A DNA stretch of 64,000 nt from Trematomus loennbergii (GCA_012861695.1 JAAOOA010000028.1:11324470-11388469); one strand, 5' to 3'. Shown: positions 19,684 to 34,561, numbered from the stretch's first letter. Notes: generated by a model from the letters alone, not told the origin. Translations and numbers: made by a program.

Positions 19684-21230
19684 CTGATGCAATCAAATCA
19701 ACCAATCAAAAGAGGAAAAAAAAGATATCTAAAATGTAACAGTTGAATAGTATACTGGTTTAGTTTTTCAGAATTTCCATGTGATGCCAGCTGTTGTATT
19801 GCGTTGTATTCGAATTAGAACGTATTGTATGCAGTCCAATGAGATGATGATATATGTTATTAAAATTAGTACAATCTAATATGATCAACATTTAAAAAAC
19901 AAACCAAAAAACATACAATAGGAGTTGATTTTAAGTTCACCCATGTAAAAAAAAATACATTGGAATGCATTAAGTCTAGCTATGGATTCAATGAATCAGT
20001 TGAAATCTGCTTTAAAAGAAAAAAAAAAGAATTGACCCTTTATCCTATTCAACTTTAAACTGATATAACCATCTGAGTTTTCCTTGGTCCAAACCTGATT
20101 ACTGGAGAGCAGAATAGCTACTAAGAGGCACATCTACAGTAAAGTATCTGGCACACAAAGCTCTCTTTGAGATTCCCATCATTACATGTATTGTATAAAC
20201 ACTGTTGGTGTACGCTGTGTGGCATAAATGTGAAGCTTGCTCTTTATGTTTGACACTGATGTGTGTTTTGCATACATGTTAAAAATATAACACACATCCC
20301 CCGGTCTGTAAAAGCTCAGTTACATATCTTCAATGTTACTTTAATTTTGCATCTAGTTTCTATTGTTATGTTGTGTCTGTATATGTGTGTATGTGCTTGT
20401 TATGCCTGAAAAATAAAAAATGCTCCATCAAAGTTAGACTTTGCCTTACTTCTATGTTTAGATCACAGGCAGTTTCTGAGTCTTTTGGAGCCTACATCTG
20501 AGCTACGCAGGTACACAGTGGGGGGCAGGGAGAAATGTCTGCACAACTCTACAGAAGTGTGTTTGTGAATAGAAATATGTTGTTTACTTCTATATCAGTG
20601 GCACTCCAGAGTAAATTACTTGTTGAAAGTTGTAATTTATTTTAGTCTTATCCCACACGCCTTATTTATCTGAGAGGTTGTGTGACTTCTCAGATGATGT
20701 CACTGTTTCTTAAGTATTAAATGCTGTTCACACAACCAGAACAATAGCTATTATGTCAAATATAAATATATATATTTTTGTATTGTTCTTGATGATGTCA
20801 TCGGTTCAGAAATGTATATAGGAGTTCAAATTTGTTTTTGCTGTATGGAAAGCTGCAGGCCTCTCCTACACTTTCAGATGTTGACATCTTGTGTTGATAG
20901 CAGTCCCTAGAGGTATAAGCATAAATAATTAATATCAGTATGTTTAAATATGGTGAAATGGAGGTCAAAAGACATCAGAATGTGGCTAAATGTAGCTCTA
21001 AAGTTTAAAGTGTGTAAGTCGTTTAGAGTACTATATAACTGTTATTTCAACAGTAATCAACAGTTTAATTTATTCAATGAAATAATCTAATTTCTGAAAT
21101 ACATTCCTTCATTAAACCTGATTTGGTGTCGAAGCTATTCAATGATTATATAAATATGTGAATATTATCTGTACTGTAGACATCTAACCATCTTCAACCA
21201 CATTTTGACACTTGACTGATGAGGTGAGAT
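19684..21230. other. Non-coding AT-rich DNA; nothing recognised
   Basis: About 1.5 kb without a recognised gene or element. Several A-runs and TA-rich patches (for example near 20760-20785) are present. Confidence 0.5.
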
Positions 21231-21449
21231 ACACTGAAAAAACGGAAATGTTGACTTTAATTAAATGCATTATGTAAACATAATTCACATAACTGTGTTA
21301 GGTTAGGTTAAAGCAATAACATTACGTTTAAATCAAAATATTAGGTTCAACGTAATACTATTGCTAATACTAACTAACCTAATACAGTTAAGTGAATTTG
21401 GTAGACATAATACATTTAATTAAAGTCTACCTTTCAGTTTTTTCAGTGT
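21231..21449. mobile_element. Palindromic MITE, TA-flanked
   Basis: The ends are inverted copies beginning ACACTGAAAAAAC. Homology between arms continues almost to the centre, including TAATTAAATG, ATTATGT, TTAGGTTAG and ATTACGTT, so the whole 219 bp is one imperfect hairpin around an AT loop near 21340. Both sides carry TA, consistent with Tc1/mariner-type target choice. It has no coding capacity. Confidence 0.88.
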
Positions 21450-24400
21450 AATTGTTGATCCATTCAACCAGCTAATACTGTCGGTGAGTCCAATGCCCAT
21501 TACATGAGCATGGGCAGAGAGAGTTTTATCATTCTAATCATTGGGCCTGTTGTGCAGCACTGCAAAAGAAAAAAAACAGAGATTATCGACAGCTCCATCT
21601 CTTTCAAGAATGTATTCCCAGGTGACTTAAAGGAGACTGACTTCAAAAGCTGGAGGAGTCAGCCTGGAGTGTTGAACACTGACCAGACAGATGCCGGCCT
21701 CCTTGAATCTTTCTCCAGCACCTCCACTATCTACACACATCCGGCCTTTTGATGTTTGGACTAAAAGTCACTTCGTTTGTTACTGGCACTACTGTAAAAA
21801 GTCTAGATAAAAGAAGCTCTTTTGTTACTTTTGTGGGTTGCCAAGGTCTGTTGTTCTGACAACTTTCGATGAAGTACTAACATTTAAATTCACCTAAAAG
21901 TACTTATATCCATATTCGTGGAAACAGAATCGTAGATAAGAGTATCTCTGTGGTTATAGCAGCTGTTGACTGACATGTGATAGCCATTGACCTGTAAAGA
22001 CCTGATAGTGTTATGTCTTTCTGTTCTGGCCTTCTAAACAAACATGGCGTTGCAACATGGCCTCATTCCTATGCAGATCTGATGGGCTCACGGAGGACAA
22101 TGGTAAATTGATGAATTAGCCCTTCAAAAATGTTGGAGGATCTTAAAAAAATAAAGATTGACACAGGATGTAGAATCTTATTTTTTTTAACAAAACAAGG
22201 ATTTCTAAATATTTATTTAGTGAAGTCAAAGTTAAATCTGTTTGTTTAGTAGGAGTACAGATTGTTGATTTTGTGGGCATGAATATCTGAAGTTTTGATA
22301 GATAATCTGCCAAAGTATCATTCACCAAGCTCCAAGCATTCAAGGATGGAGCAGTCAAAACCAGCTTTGCGCTATAAAACAAAAAATTATCTGATGGGGA
22401 ATATTTTAAGGGGTGTTTGGTTGACTCTGCAGCGCTGAGGCATTTGAAAATGTCCACCTCTCCACGCAAACCGTAACGAGATGTTTGAAGACTTTGTGGA
22501 AAATCTGGAGCCTATTGACAGTCATTAATTTAAATCTAAGTTTGACTTTTAGTATCCACACTAATACAATACCCACACAAAATCTCAAAAAACAGTCGGC
22601 TGTGCGATGGAGATTATGTGCAGACACTACAACATCAGTTTGTTTAGACAAACATCAAGCTTGATTTTCTTTCTTTTTTCCAACAAAACGATTCTGACTC
22701 GGCTGAATTCAGCTTCATCACATTGTCATCTTTGGAGTATCTCTAGCTGGTGTTTGTAAACAAGAGAGCAGGGTGAATGTGAATAATAAATTAACTCGGA
22801 ATCATACACTGAATGTGAAAAAGAAAAGAGAAAATAACAAGAGAACAAGACAATAATGGATGTTTCAAAAACCTCTTCAGACTCCTAACTTAAATTGGAT
22901 TTTAAGTCCACAGAGTGCAGGTTCTAGATGTTTATTTTCATTCAATTGTCAAGCGCTGCTGATGACAAGTTAACAGCCCTGTCACAGAATGCAAATCAGG
23001 TTGGCTTTCTCATTTTGCTGCCAGGTGGAGTTCTCAATGTGTCGTTCAAGCAAGGCTTGCTTCCACTTCAGAGCCTAAAAATGTATCATTGAAAACTCTG
23101 AAATGGTTCCATTGTCAGGCGGTGTTGTTAAGTCTCGGCTTAAATGCCCATCATCCTGACAAGCTAACAAATTACTATTTTTAATACTTCTGGCATTTTT
23201 TACAAGTAGGACATGCCATTTATTTTAGAAATTGCCAGGCGGAAAAGAAATACGCTGCTGTAACCAACCTTGTGTGGTTATTTGACCTATTATATCCTGT
23301 CAATAAGAGGCAGAAACTACATTTAAAACCTTTTTATTTCTCATACACGTGAAAGCTACACTGTAAAGACATTACATGATAATGCCTTGTCTTTTTGCAT
23401 TGACATTACAGTCCGATTCATCAGGAACACAGTTCTGACTTGGTTATCATAATGAGAAACAATAATTGAACAAGCAGAACACATAAAATAAGATAAACTT
23501 TTGTGGGATTCTGTGCTGGTACAGAAACTCTGACCAAATATAAATCCCCTGCCTGCAGCCACAGCTATAAATGCCTGATGACAGTTCTGTACATTATAAT
23601 CCCACTTACTGTCATGTAAATCTCACTTTACAAGGGTAGACAGAGAAATTCAGCACAGAGTGCAGAGGACTGGGTGTAATTCTTTTTGAGAAGGAAGAAG
23701 AGGATGGCACTGCAAGTCTTGACAGCTCTGAGTGTTCTCTTAAGATACACACTAGTGCCTTGACCACATGCTTCAACCCTCTACTGTAGTGAGACTAACT
23801 GAAAATGGTGTCACTGTTCAATAATCTTTTTACAGAAAAAAAATGTTTTATGGAAAATGTCTTCCTGAAAAGATATCTGAGGAAGCAACTTGCTCATAGT
23901 CCATTTCTTTCTGGCAGACATGTGTCAAACAGAAATAAAGTAAAGTATGTTGATAGTGCCTTCTGATCCAGAACAGGCATCCATTTTCTTAAGGGAATAG
24001 CTTTGTGTGTTAGTGTTAGTTTCCATTTATGATCAGTTGTAATCACATTTCCTTCTCCTTTAAATGAAAAGTAGTGAGCAAAGCACAGCCAGCAGCATTT
24101 ATGTAAATGTGTATGCTCTGAAATAGTGCTATGGCGCCACTTCTGTGATTAAAATGTTCTGTGCATGTCATTTGAGAAACAGTTGAATGGAGGACTTGAG
24201 GACATGTTAACTTCCATCCTAGCAAATGCGTTTAGTTTTTTCCTTGGATTAACACTTTCTCGACCAAAGATAAATTGCGCTTTAAGTGGCCATTTATCAA
24301 GTGTGATTTTAAAAGCAAACATTTTACAACAGCTATTGTTTTACATTTTTCAAACTCCTGAGTTTGATTGCAATATAATACACAGTAGTTCTCTATGTGA

Positions 24401-27400
24401 AGTGGATAAACATATGTAATGCCAAAAGACACAGATTGATTAATACACTGCATTTGCAACAAGTCTGAGGCAACAACAAGCATCCACCCCCCCCCATCAT
24501 CATGGACCACACATATAGCTCCATAGCATTGAAACAGAAATATAAATGGATTTGTCCTATAAGAAATTCATATAAACATCCTTACATTTTGTACAAAACA
24601 CATTGCAGGGTTTAGTTTGACAGGGATGGAAAATAGCTGAAGGATCCAAAAACACTGACTAGACATGGCCAGATAATAATACACCTTCCACAGGAGGAAC
24701 AATGGATACAACAGGCTGAGAGAGTGCCTGAATGACCACTTGCAGAATGCCTTCGTTTTTATGAAATAGAGGGATAGTTTTTTTGAATTTGAATGAAGGA
24801 AACTTGTTTGTAGCCTTGCACCCAACACAAGAAATGTTGGAGGAAAAGAAATAAGCAACACAGGTATAGTATGAAACTGATCAAAACTGGATAGCTGCCT
24901 CCGGGCAACATTTTGTTCTCATCTCTCCAAGGGAGCCACCTTTTAAGATCTATACATGTTGTCACCTGCCGCCCCCTACATGCAGCCTCAGCATGTCACG
25001 TCCCCTCATCCCCAGTCAGAACAACCAGTTTTGCCTTAGACAACTTGGCTAATAGCGGCTTTTGTAGGGACCACCATAATGAGGTATCCTGGTGAGGTAA
25101 CAGCTTTGTATTGATTGTTACTTTAGAAGCAGATGTTAGCTGTCCATTTGAATCGCTCGGTCACCAAAATGCCTTTTGAAATCGGAAAAATCATAGGCAT
25201 GTCCATCAAATGAATATATGTTGCTACGGCATGTGTGTGAGTCTGATCATTTATTATTCTATCTGTGTCGACCCTCTGGGAGGAACATCAATGTCCCTGT
25301 CGCTGTGAGGGAGTGGGCTTAGTGATTACAGCATCATGTGGCCTTGTCTAATTGTCTTATAGCATTTTTTCGTACCATTCATTGCCCCTGGATGAAAGGA
25401 AAAAAGACAGAGGCAGGAAGAAGGCTTTGTTGTTGCTGCATTGCATACGTGTTGGAGATTCAGAATTCAAGGTGGGAGCTGTGAGGAAGAACAAAAGCCC
25501 ACACAAAGGGCTGAGGTACGGGAAAACAGAAAGGGAAAGAGAGAAAGGGGGGATGGAGAGACAGACGTTAGTAAAGCAGATAAATAACAGAGGGCTCTTG
25601 TAACAAAGATGCTAAAACAATCACACATGTGAGGGTCAGTGTTTTTTACTCGCACTCCAGATTTTAATGAGAGACAGATGCTGTGGCACAAGTGTAGACA
25701 GTGCTTCCAGTGTGATCACAGAGAAACACTTGGATATCACACAAAAGAGGGACATAAGAGGAAAAAAAGCACGTAAGGGGAGTTATGTTTTTCTTCTGCT
25801 TTGAAAGCGTGTGGGCAGACTGACAAAGTTAAAGGCAACTATGCTAAGGAGAACTGTGTCACCTAATCAGCAAACCTTCGTCTATACACTCCCCTCTTCA
25901 CTTTTCCTCTTCCTTTGAACTCTTCATTGCTAGCACTTCCGTTTCTTCAATGATTTGTAGTGTCCTGTCAACACCTGCCATATTATTCTGACAAGTCGTC
26001 ATTAAGTGCATGGAAAATTAGCTTTAAATTGATTCACTGAGGAGACTCTAAGACTGTTTTTGCAGGACTGTCAAGCATTTGAATTATGGTGGTTTAACAA
26101 ACATGTTTTCTGCAGAACAAAACAATACAGGTCCTTTCAGGGTGTCTAACTGGGAACCGTTGATAATGGCTATACTGCAATTCACACAGGACAGTCTTGA
26201 CATGAATGGTAGACACCAAAGAAAAAACAGGCAGAATAGAATCTATTCCTGTGTAAAGCACATTTCCTGTATATGTGGGTTAATGCAGGCAAAGTGACAC
26301 AAGCAATCTCATTGAAGTGTGTTTTTCTATTTTTTTTTTGGTATCAAATTGAAAACTGGATGTATTTGCAGATCATACATGGGTTGCTTATCGTCCTATT
26401 TAGTTTTGTAAAGAAACCACCTTGCAATCTTTAAATGAAACAAAACCATACCCTCCGATATCAATTAATATTTAATGAAATGCCATACTAATTGGAAATT
26501 CACAGTTGGAACGATTCACTTTGAGAAACAAAGTCTTAAACAGTCACACTTATAATTTAAGATGGTAGCAGGAGTAGATTACACACAAATGCATAATACA
26601 TGTATTTTCTAGTAATTATTACTATGTTTCATTAGCATGCAGTGCACTCTGCAAGCTTTCATTTTTCCTTCATTAGGAGATGCTATGAAGTCCTTCTTTT
26701 AATTCAGCCCATCAATAATTAGGAGACCTCACTGAATGGTCATTGGAAATGGTGGTTGTGAAAAATCCTATGCCATTAATATTGTATTGAACTCTTTCAG
26801 GCTTATTAGCAAATCGAGGTCCTTAATGAGCCAATAGTCCTTAGTACTGTCAATATTCTATCCGTATGTACCTTTGTCGATGGGTCTCCAAGTGTTAATG
26901 TTAATGACCCGTAACATGGGGGTCAAGAAGGAAGAGTAGAGCTGTTTCTCAGCCATAAAAAAAAACAAGTTTAAGACTAAAAGGTGTAAAGAATAGTCTG
27001 TATATAGATTTGTTATAATCCTTTTCAAACATATCACCTTAATGCAATTTGGAAAATGTTGTTTTGTCGAAGACATACAGGACATACAGCATAAATGGTG
27101 TACCCTAATGTGGCACTACTAAGTGTTTTATTTAAATGCATTAATTTCTCCTTCACCTCTGTTTAAATTGGTCAAGATGCATATGGGGCCTATTCTCTGT
27201 GACACAGAAGATACATATTTTATTTCCTCTCAGCCTTCTAATCAAGTCTCTTACATTTGTTACTGACTGAGGAGAGTCCATCTACTGGCAACAGAGTCAG
27301 AGGCATTCATGCGCTCTAATGGTAGCACTTGTTTATGAGCCTGTGCCCACCTACACACACACCACTAATGGCCTGCACATAGCCCCGTCATGAATATGCA

Positions 27401-28284
27401 TTCTCACCTCCGCTTCTAGTTTGAAAAACTAGACCACCAAATGAAAAGAAACAACAAATAGTGCCTGTCTGTAATTGGCTGTGAGCAAAGGTAAAATGCA
27501 AATTTCAAGCCGTGTTCTTTTATGACGTGTTTATAGTATTGAATGGAGAGCTGCTTTTTGATAAGAGTGAAAAGGCCTTGATCAGACTGCAGTCACTTGG
27601 ATAAGACTATTAGACTTTCAAAAGTACTGTATAGCTTTTATGTGTTCTGGTTGTTGTTAGTTGTCCAAAACAAAACGTTAGTACCTGAACCAACGGTCTT
27701 CATGAATGGCCTGAAATGTATTTCTATTACTTAAAAAGGAATTGCTGGGTGAAAACAAAAAGCAACCACACATTTAAATAACCACTAACAATAATTCTAC
27801 ATCAAACGAGTTTCTTCATTGTAAGTCAAGGCTCTGTCAGCATGCAATGACGGAAAACAATAAAGATGTTATCCTTCCCTGACGGCTCCTGAGCTGTCAT
27901 TATATGATCATGAAGTCATTTCCATGCCTAACTTGAAAGCATATTATTATGATTAAAAACAACAGCGAAATGTCAATCAATGCCATGCCATTATTGCTTC
28001 ATACAGTCTCTGGAGATGCGTGCTCCAGTTTAATTTTTCTGTCCATTTTCTATTATCCTATTATCATCACAGTGGGGGGCATTTTATTGTATGCCACCCC
28101 CAAGACCTGAGCAAAGTGTTTTCAAACTGTAGTTATTTATCAACCATACTAGACGGGCATGATCTTTCTTAGTAAAGTAAAATACCTTAATACTTGATTA
28201 AAATTGCATTTTTTTTAATACAAGTATTAATTAATTATAATGAAATACTATGAGTTAGTGACATGCTGTCCAAGATGGTTAAAC
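21450..28284. other. Non-coding; no gene or element recognised
   Basis: A 6.8-kb stretch with no exon, RNA gene or bounded repeat that I can support. It contains purine-rich patches (25380-25570), a C-run near 24487-24496 and scattered AT-rich segments. Open frames of 60-108 codons show no domain or family features. Confidence 0.45.
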
Positions 28285-28562
28285 CAATAATGCAGTGGTG
28301 AACCGTGTCTATCACAACTGGACCTTCTGTAGACACACACACACCCTCCGCCGCCGCCGCGGACAAACAAATCAACGTAACACTGTAATATTACAGATCA
28401 AAACAACACACAGATACGATTCTCATTTATTCATTTTACATACATTTACATACATTTTATTTAATAATTAAATCGATTTAAAAAAAAAAAAATTGTATCT
28501 GAGTGTTCCAGGGTATTCTCTGAATACCTTGAAGGCCCTGACGGTTCGCCACTGCAATAATG
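28285..28562. mobile_element. hAT-type MITE with 8-bp target-site duplication
   Basis: The element spans 28293-28554 (262 bp). Its left end is CAGTGGTGAACCGTG and its right end, reversed, CAGTGGCGAACCGTCAGG. It is flanked by identical 8-bp copies CAATAATG at 28285-28292 and 28555-28562, which is the hallmark of hAT transposition. The inside has a CCG run (28349-28360), an AT-rich stretch and an A12 run, but no coding frame. The terminal sequence matches the larger element at 35199-37828, so both were probably moved by the same transposase. Confidence 0.93.
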
Positions 28563-31500
28563 CCAAATTCACATTAGGAAGTGTCCGATTGTAGCCTGTG
28601 GCGAGCTATTGCCATGCAATCTATGGGAAAACAGCAGCAACGGCTCCTGTGAGTCCTGTGACATGTTTACCTATGTAACAAAAAATGTCTTCCCACTTGC
28701 AATACATGGACATGCCTCCAAGCCTTAGACAAGTGTAATTATTGTGGCAAGCTGTACAACTCCCCAGTGTGAATCGGCCCTAAGGCAACTTCCTTTGACT
28801 GACACCATTTTGAATCTACTGGAAACACAAATGATAAACAGAAAAGTGCTATTTCACTTCATCCACTGACAATGACAAACAACTAGACAATGTTGACACC
28901 ATCTGCACCCAGCTAACATAACCCAACACTAGGCCCCAAACTGTGTACTGCTGTTAAACATTGCTGAACCTCCTCCATACATAAGAATGACCTGACCAAT
29001 TTGAATCCCATTTGTTTTTGTCACTTTTCATAACTTGTTACTTGCTGGCTCCCCACTGGTGACTGCCTGCATGCATGCATGATTTGCCTGATTTACCTCA
29101 CTCTGTATGAGTAATGTTGGCAGAGAGGGCCCGGTCTTGCTGCCTCTGTCTTGTTTGTAGTACACATACAGACACATTGTTTTCTCTCCTTTTACGCTTA
29201 TACACACAAAAAAACGTAAAAAGTAGTGCTAGTTTTGATTTCTGATTGACGTATTAATTCCCCTCAATTCTCTTTCCTTTCTCATTTTGGTTAATCTTTA
29301 TATCCACATCCCTAACAAATACACAGATTTTCTAAATCATAACTGGTCAAAACTTTCCACCCAGCACTAACCCAAGCATAGGACATCAGTCATCATCAGT
29401 CTTTGCAGGTTTATCCGTCTTGTGTTACATAAAAACTTAAATCAACAATCCCAGGTGGCGTGCTTTCAAAAACTACACATTTCTGTAACTAATTTTCCTA
29501 CCTTTCTCTCTACAGTAATCTGAGAGAAAATTCAAGACACAGTGTGTGCACTGAAACATTGCTGACAGTGTAGAAGACCTTGACTCGGACTCCAGAGTGG
29601 TTAAAGCTGCCCAGGGTGCATACCTTATCTGCATATTCGTGGCTCCGCATTTCTCCTGCCTTTCTACATAAAAGCATGGGAGCCGGCTAATCAGACTTCT
29701 CGGGTCAAAGGTTACAGAGCTGGAGGAGAGGAGGATTCTCCTGGGAAGGGCATGTCCAGATGTGGCTTTCCATTCCTTCACATCACAATTTTCCATCATA
29801 CCTGCTAGTCGTGCAGAACAATGTGTGGAAGGCTGAACATTTCCCCTACGAATGGCTAAGTAACCTGTTCACGGATACATTAATTCTGCATTTGTCTCCA
29901 ATATGTTTAGATATTGAGGCTATTTGTGGGGTATATGTTACATTCACCCACCACAACTTTAACAATTGCTTCGGACAAAGGATTTGTCATGGCTGTTGTT
30001 GTTATTGTCAGTCAAAAGATTAAGGGCTGACACCAAGGCTGCTCCATTCTATATGTCCCTGGGTGCAGTTAATCTATGCTATTGTGTAGAATGAAATGGA
30101 AAACTCATGTTTAAAGATGGTTGTATTCCACAAAACACATCTAGAATTACTAAACTCTGTCTCTTTGATTTATAAGTGGTCCATGAGCAATATCCCCACA
30201 CACGGGCAGCCTCTTCATCATCTTCAATTACAAGGAGAGGACATCTGTATCGGCAAACACATGCTGAGAGTTCCTGCTTTAAAACAAAAAAAATCGGAGT
30301 ATTTGGGATATATGCAAACAAATATTGATGCATATGATTTGTGTGTGCAGTATGAAAGATGTAGCATTGTCAACATAAGTACCAGCAGACGAAGTAGGAC
30401 CAACAATCATGATTTGAGCAGCTTTGTGTCTGATTGCAGAAGTATGGCAGGCACAGGGTGGGAGCTGGGCAAAGCTCAAGGCCAATTCTCATCCACAGCA
30501 TACTGCTCAGAATGAAATATACTCCCAATCTCGACTAACTGCATTATCCAATATCCGTCCATAGCAGTAAGAGATAATAAAGTGAGCAAATGTGAATGTA
30601 AATGCTCTGGAACATGATGCATAATTGCCCTATTAATTGCTTGTTTGTAGGCTTTGGTACAATATCTCAGTGCTGGTCCCGGTGGGGTGATACCGGTACC
30701 CCCCCCCCCCTCTTCTTCCACTCTTCCTCCCTCTTCTGCCCTCTATCTTCCTGTAGCCTGTGTTTATGTACTGTGGCAGAGAGCAGCAGTCTCTTCACCA
30801 TTTGGATGAGAGATGGAGTCATCATCAGCCCAAGTCCCATCGCTGCGGCCCAACCACAATTGCAAGGAGGGGTTACTGTGTTACTATGGCGACCACGTCA
30901 AATTGATCAAAGTGAGACCAGTCAAGCCAAAACGTTTTTTTTTTTTTTTCTCCTCTATGGGCGTTCTGATATGCTAATCTTTCAGGAGTGGCAGCAGTGG
31001 TGGTGGAAAGGGGGGTTCCGGGTGAAGAGGGGGAATACAATTGTAATAAGGCAGCTGTGAGGGACACCAATCTGCGGGGAAAGCTACTTTATGCAGAAAT
31101 CCAATTTAAGAGATTGGCTTAGCCGCTGAGTCATTGAAGGTAAATCCAATGGTAATTATAGGTAAATCAAAGGTGAAAGCATGCAAAACAGTCCCGTACA
31201 CAACCCTCTGTTTCTCTGTTTCTCTCTCCCTCTCTCATTCACTCTCCCCTGCTATACTCATTACCACATATCTCAATGTTGCTTACCAAAGAGATGCAGG
31301 GGCAGAGCATGAAATATAAGCATAACCGTGGATTTTAGCCTTCATGGCTTAAAGGGGATTGACACTGATGCTTACCCTTCATTTTGCATCATGCTAAAGT
31401 AAGTTCAGTAATTAAACAAGATTCTCTCATTTCAATGCCACAGGACAATTTAAATAATGTTGTCATGCCTTTGCCCTTGCCAATCAAAGTCATCCAGCAA

Positions 31501-34371
31501 CAACAACATAGCCAAAGACAGCAGCTTATCAGACAATAGCAAGTCATACTGAGAACACAAGGTATTTTGAGACTCTGACATATAATCCATGGTTTGACAT
31601 TATGGAATGACATTTTAGAGGTAGCTTCCCTGCTTTCCTATTTGTTCTGCCCTCTGAGACGCACAGGCACAGTCATTTCTTAGATTGTAGATAGAGGGCT
31701 AATAAATAGCTGAGCTAGCAGCTCACAAGTCATTTATCCTGACCTTTTATTTCAGGCAAAATCCATTTTCTGTTAATATGCCACTAATAAGGAGACACCT
31801 TCCATTTGTTTGGCCCTCAAACTCCATTGACGCCTTTTAAGGGGGTCATGGCCAGGCGTCCACTATTGCATTTTGATTTGTTGACTCAAATAAGCCACTT
31901 TAAAAAGCTTCACTGATAGCTATATAAGTGAATGTTATTGTGACAGCTAAAATTAAACTAGTTCATGGCACAAGAGTTCAAACATGAGGAAACCTGAGCA
32001 CAGATTTTAACATTTTATTTGACTGAAAGCAGAGGATTTTCAAAGTCACCTAGTCTTGTTATATGTATACATTACACCAGGTTACCAGCTCTTGTCTACT
32101 GACAAGCTAAACTAGCACACCTGTCGAACATATACTCTTTCTGTTTTCTCCAAAATTCAATTTCATAAGCTGTCGACATCGGGTTCAACAGTATTAGTAG
32201 TTGTTTAAAAAAATATTAACATTTAAAGAGACAGAACCGTTTTTTTAAAAGTTTAAAGAATAGTGCTCTAGATTAGTTTTGACAGAGATATGGGAAATTA
32301 AATCAGCCATCTTTACTCATCTATTTATCTTTTCCACTTTTTACCCTTAGATGTGCAATTTGTTTGTTGTTTGTTTGTTTGGTTAAAAACCAAAAATATG
32401 AACTTATTGGTTATCTTATCGCTATTGGCTGAAGAAAATGTATATTGTGCCTTTTTTGTTGTAACATTTGTGTACCTTACTTCCTCCTTGGACAAGTATT
32501 AACTATAACTAATTATAATAAGAAAATAAGATTTTGTTTTCAATTTTGTTAAGGGAAAGGCACTGGTGCTGCTTCTGTGTGTATCGACACTTTTTAGAGT
32601 CCAGAGTAACAATGAGTCAGTAACAACATAACCCGAAGTACATTTCAGTGCCCTCATATCTGTTTAGTGTGCATTATCTGTTCATATTTGAATAATGTCT
32701 CTGTTTATGGTTTCACTCCTGGGCTGAAAGCAGAAGGATGTGTATTTGGATAGATTCAACCCTGTAATAAAACAAAGGTGACACTGTGACAGAATAATTT
32801 ATTTATGTTGTCAACATGGCATTATTTTCTTTTTTCAGTCTATTCTGAAAATGCTCAACTGTGTTAACAGTAAGAGAGTGGGTCACATTAAAATGTCAAT
32901 CAGATAAGAAATCAGATCCAAACCTTTGGTAAAACTTCCCCCGGATCCTGTCAGTATGGGAACCCTGTGCGGGTAAGCTGATTGTGATCTACGAGGCTTG
33001 GGGAATACAAAGTGAGATGGTTGGAAATGCATACGACAATGCTTTAATCAACAGCTTTGGTCAACAGAGACTGACAAAATGCAATTTGAGACAAAGTCTC
33101 TCCGACAAAACGCCATAATGCATCATTTGCAGTGATGCATGCATCAAAGACAAGCAACCTTGTTAATCTCCAAGGGTTTAGGGAGAAGACATATCAAAAG
33201 ATCTGTTATAATCTGTACCTATGTGATTTATTCTCGTTCACTCCCTGGAGAAGCATACAGAGACTGTTATGGGGATCCAGGAGGCCCGGCAGCTACATTA
33301 TGGAGATTTTAGCCACCAAAACATTTCTGCAAACATGCGTTGATCACACATGCCAGCCTCGCTCATTGCACAACAACCTTGTATTGCCAGAGCCTCCCTT
33401 CTTATCTACATATATACCCTTCTCTGTTACCTCTTCCACTTCCCAATTTATATGTAAATTCCTTCTTCCTTAAACAATGCTATTACACACCTATTCTTTG
33501 TTGGCAGATACCCAACAAACCTAAAATAAGAAGCCTGAGCCCTTTCATGAAAGCAGCCATGTGAGTCATTGCAATTTAGTACTGTAGCCTTGTGAAAAGA
33601 CTTAATGACACTAAGAGTCTACATTTTCTACCATAATTGGCAGTTTGGGTCTAAAATATTATATTTCACATGTAGCAACCAAAGCTGGCAATACAAAGAA
33701 GAAGAAAATGGAACCATCTCTCTGTTAAACAAGTGTGTTCATGCTACAGTACAAATTAGTGTGACATGTTCACAGACTTAGCAAAACATGAAAAATAATT
33801 AGGTGTGACAGATAGAGATGTTTCATCTGCAACTGTACAGATGATACCACACCAGTCAAAACATACTGTACCTTGTAGAAAGTCAAGAAGACCAGATCCA
33901 ACTCAATACATCCATCGGGGGAGTAATCCATTGTTATGCACTAATATATAGATGAATGCTTAACTTTTCAAATCGATCAATGCAAAGTGAAAGCATAGTG
34001 TTGCAAACTCTTTTCCATTAAAGAACGTGGCAGCACAAGCTACAATAACTCCAAGTTGGAAACACTAAAGAGACCCCAAAAAAGGAGTATTATTAACGTA
34101 AAAACAGTATATCATAATGAATGGTTAGTCCTAACAGTTGTGGATGTCTCCTGTAACGTGCAATAAACGAGTTTGCCATTCAATCATGTCATTTGTGCAA
34201 AACAATTCATATAATAATATGTAACACAATTCAGTTATGTTATTATCCCCCCTTTCTACAGTATATCTATTTTACAAAAAATAAACATTTTTGGACAATG
34301 AATGTTAGAAATACCACGCACACATCAGCCTGAACAAACCAAACTTGCCAGAACTATACTGTATAGTATGA
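28563..34371. other. Non-coding; no gene or element recognised
   Basis: About 5.8 kb with no supported gene. It includes a C10 run at about 30701-30710 and a T-run near 30936-30950. Two frames of 139 and 152 codons (30096-30515 and 30602-31060) were examined; neither contains a recognisable domain and both overlap homopolymers or frames on the other strand. The segment around 31795-31930 is mixed-complexity with clustered TTGACTCA-like and TATATAAG motifs but has no assigned function. Confidence 0.4.
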
Positions 34372-34372
34372 A

Positions 34373-34380
34373 ACACACAC

Positions 34381-34440
<60 letters not shown>

Positions 34441-34447
34441 ACACACA

Positions 34448-34515
<68 letters not shown>

Positions 34516-34516
34516 C

Positions 34517-34556
<40 letters not shown>
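34373..34556 (+). repeat. Interrupted (CA)n microsatellite
   Basis: A CA array of about 184 bp with several CC or AA interruptions. It is the only large dinucleotide array in the window with CA rather than GT on the plus strand. Confidence 0.96.

Positions 34557-34561
<5 letters not shown>

Noticed and set aside
30096..30515. 139-codon plus-strand frame
   Set aside because: No family resemblance, no splice or promoter context, and three minus-strand frames overlap it.
30602..31060. 152-codon plus-strand frame
   Set aside because: No domain, crosses a C-run and a poly-T run, and has opposing frames; expected by chance in 64 kb.
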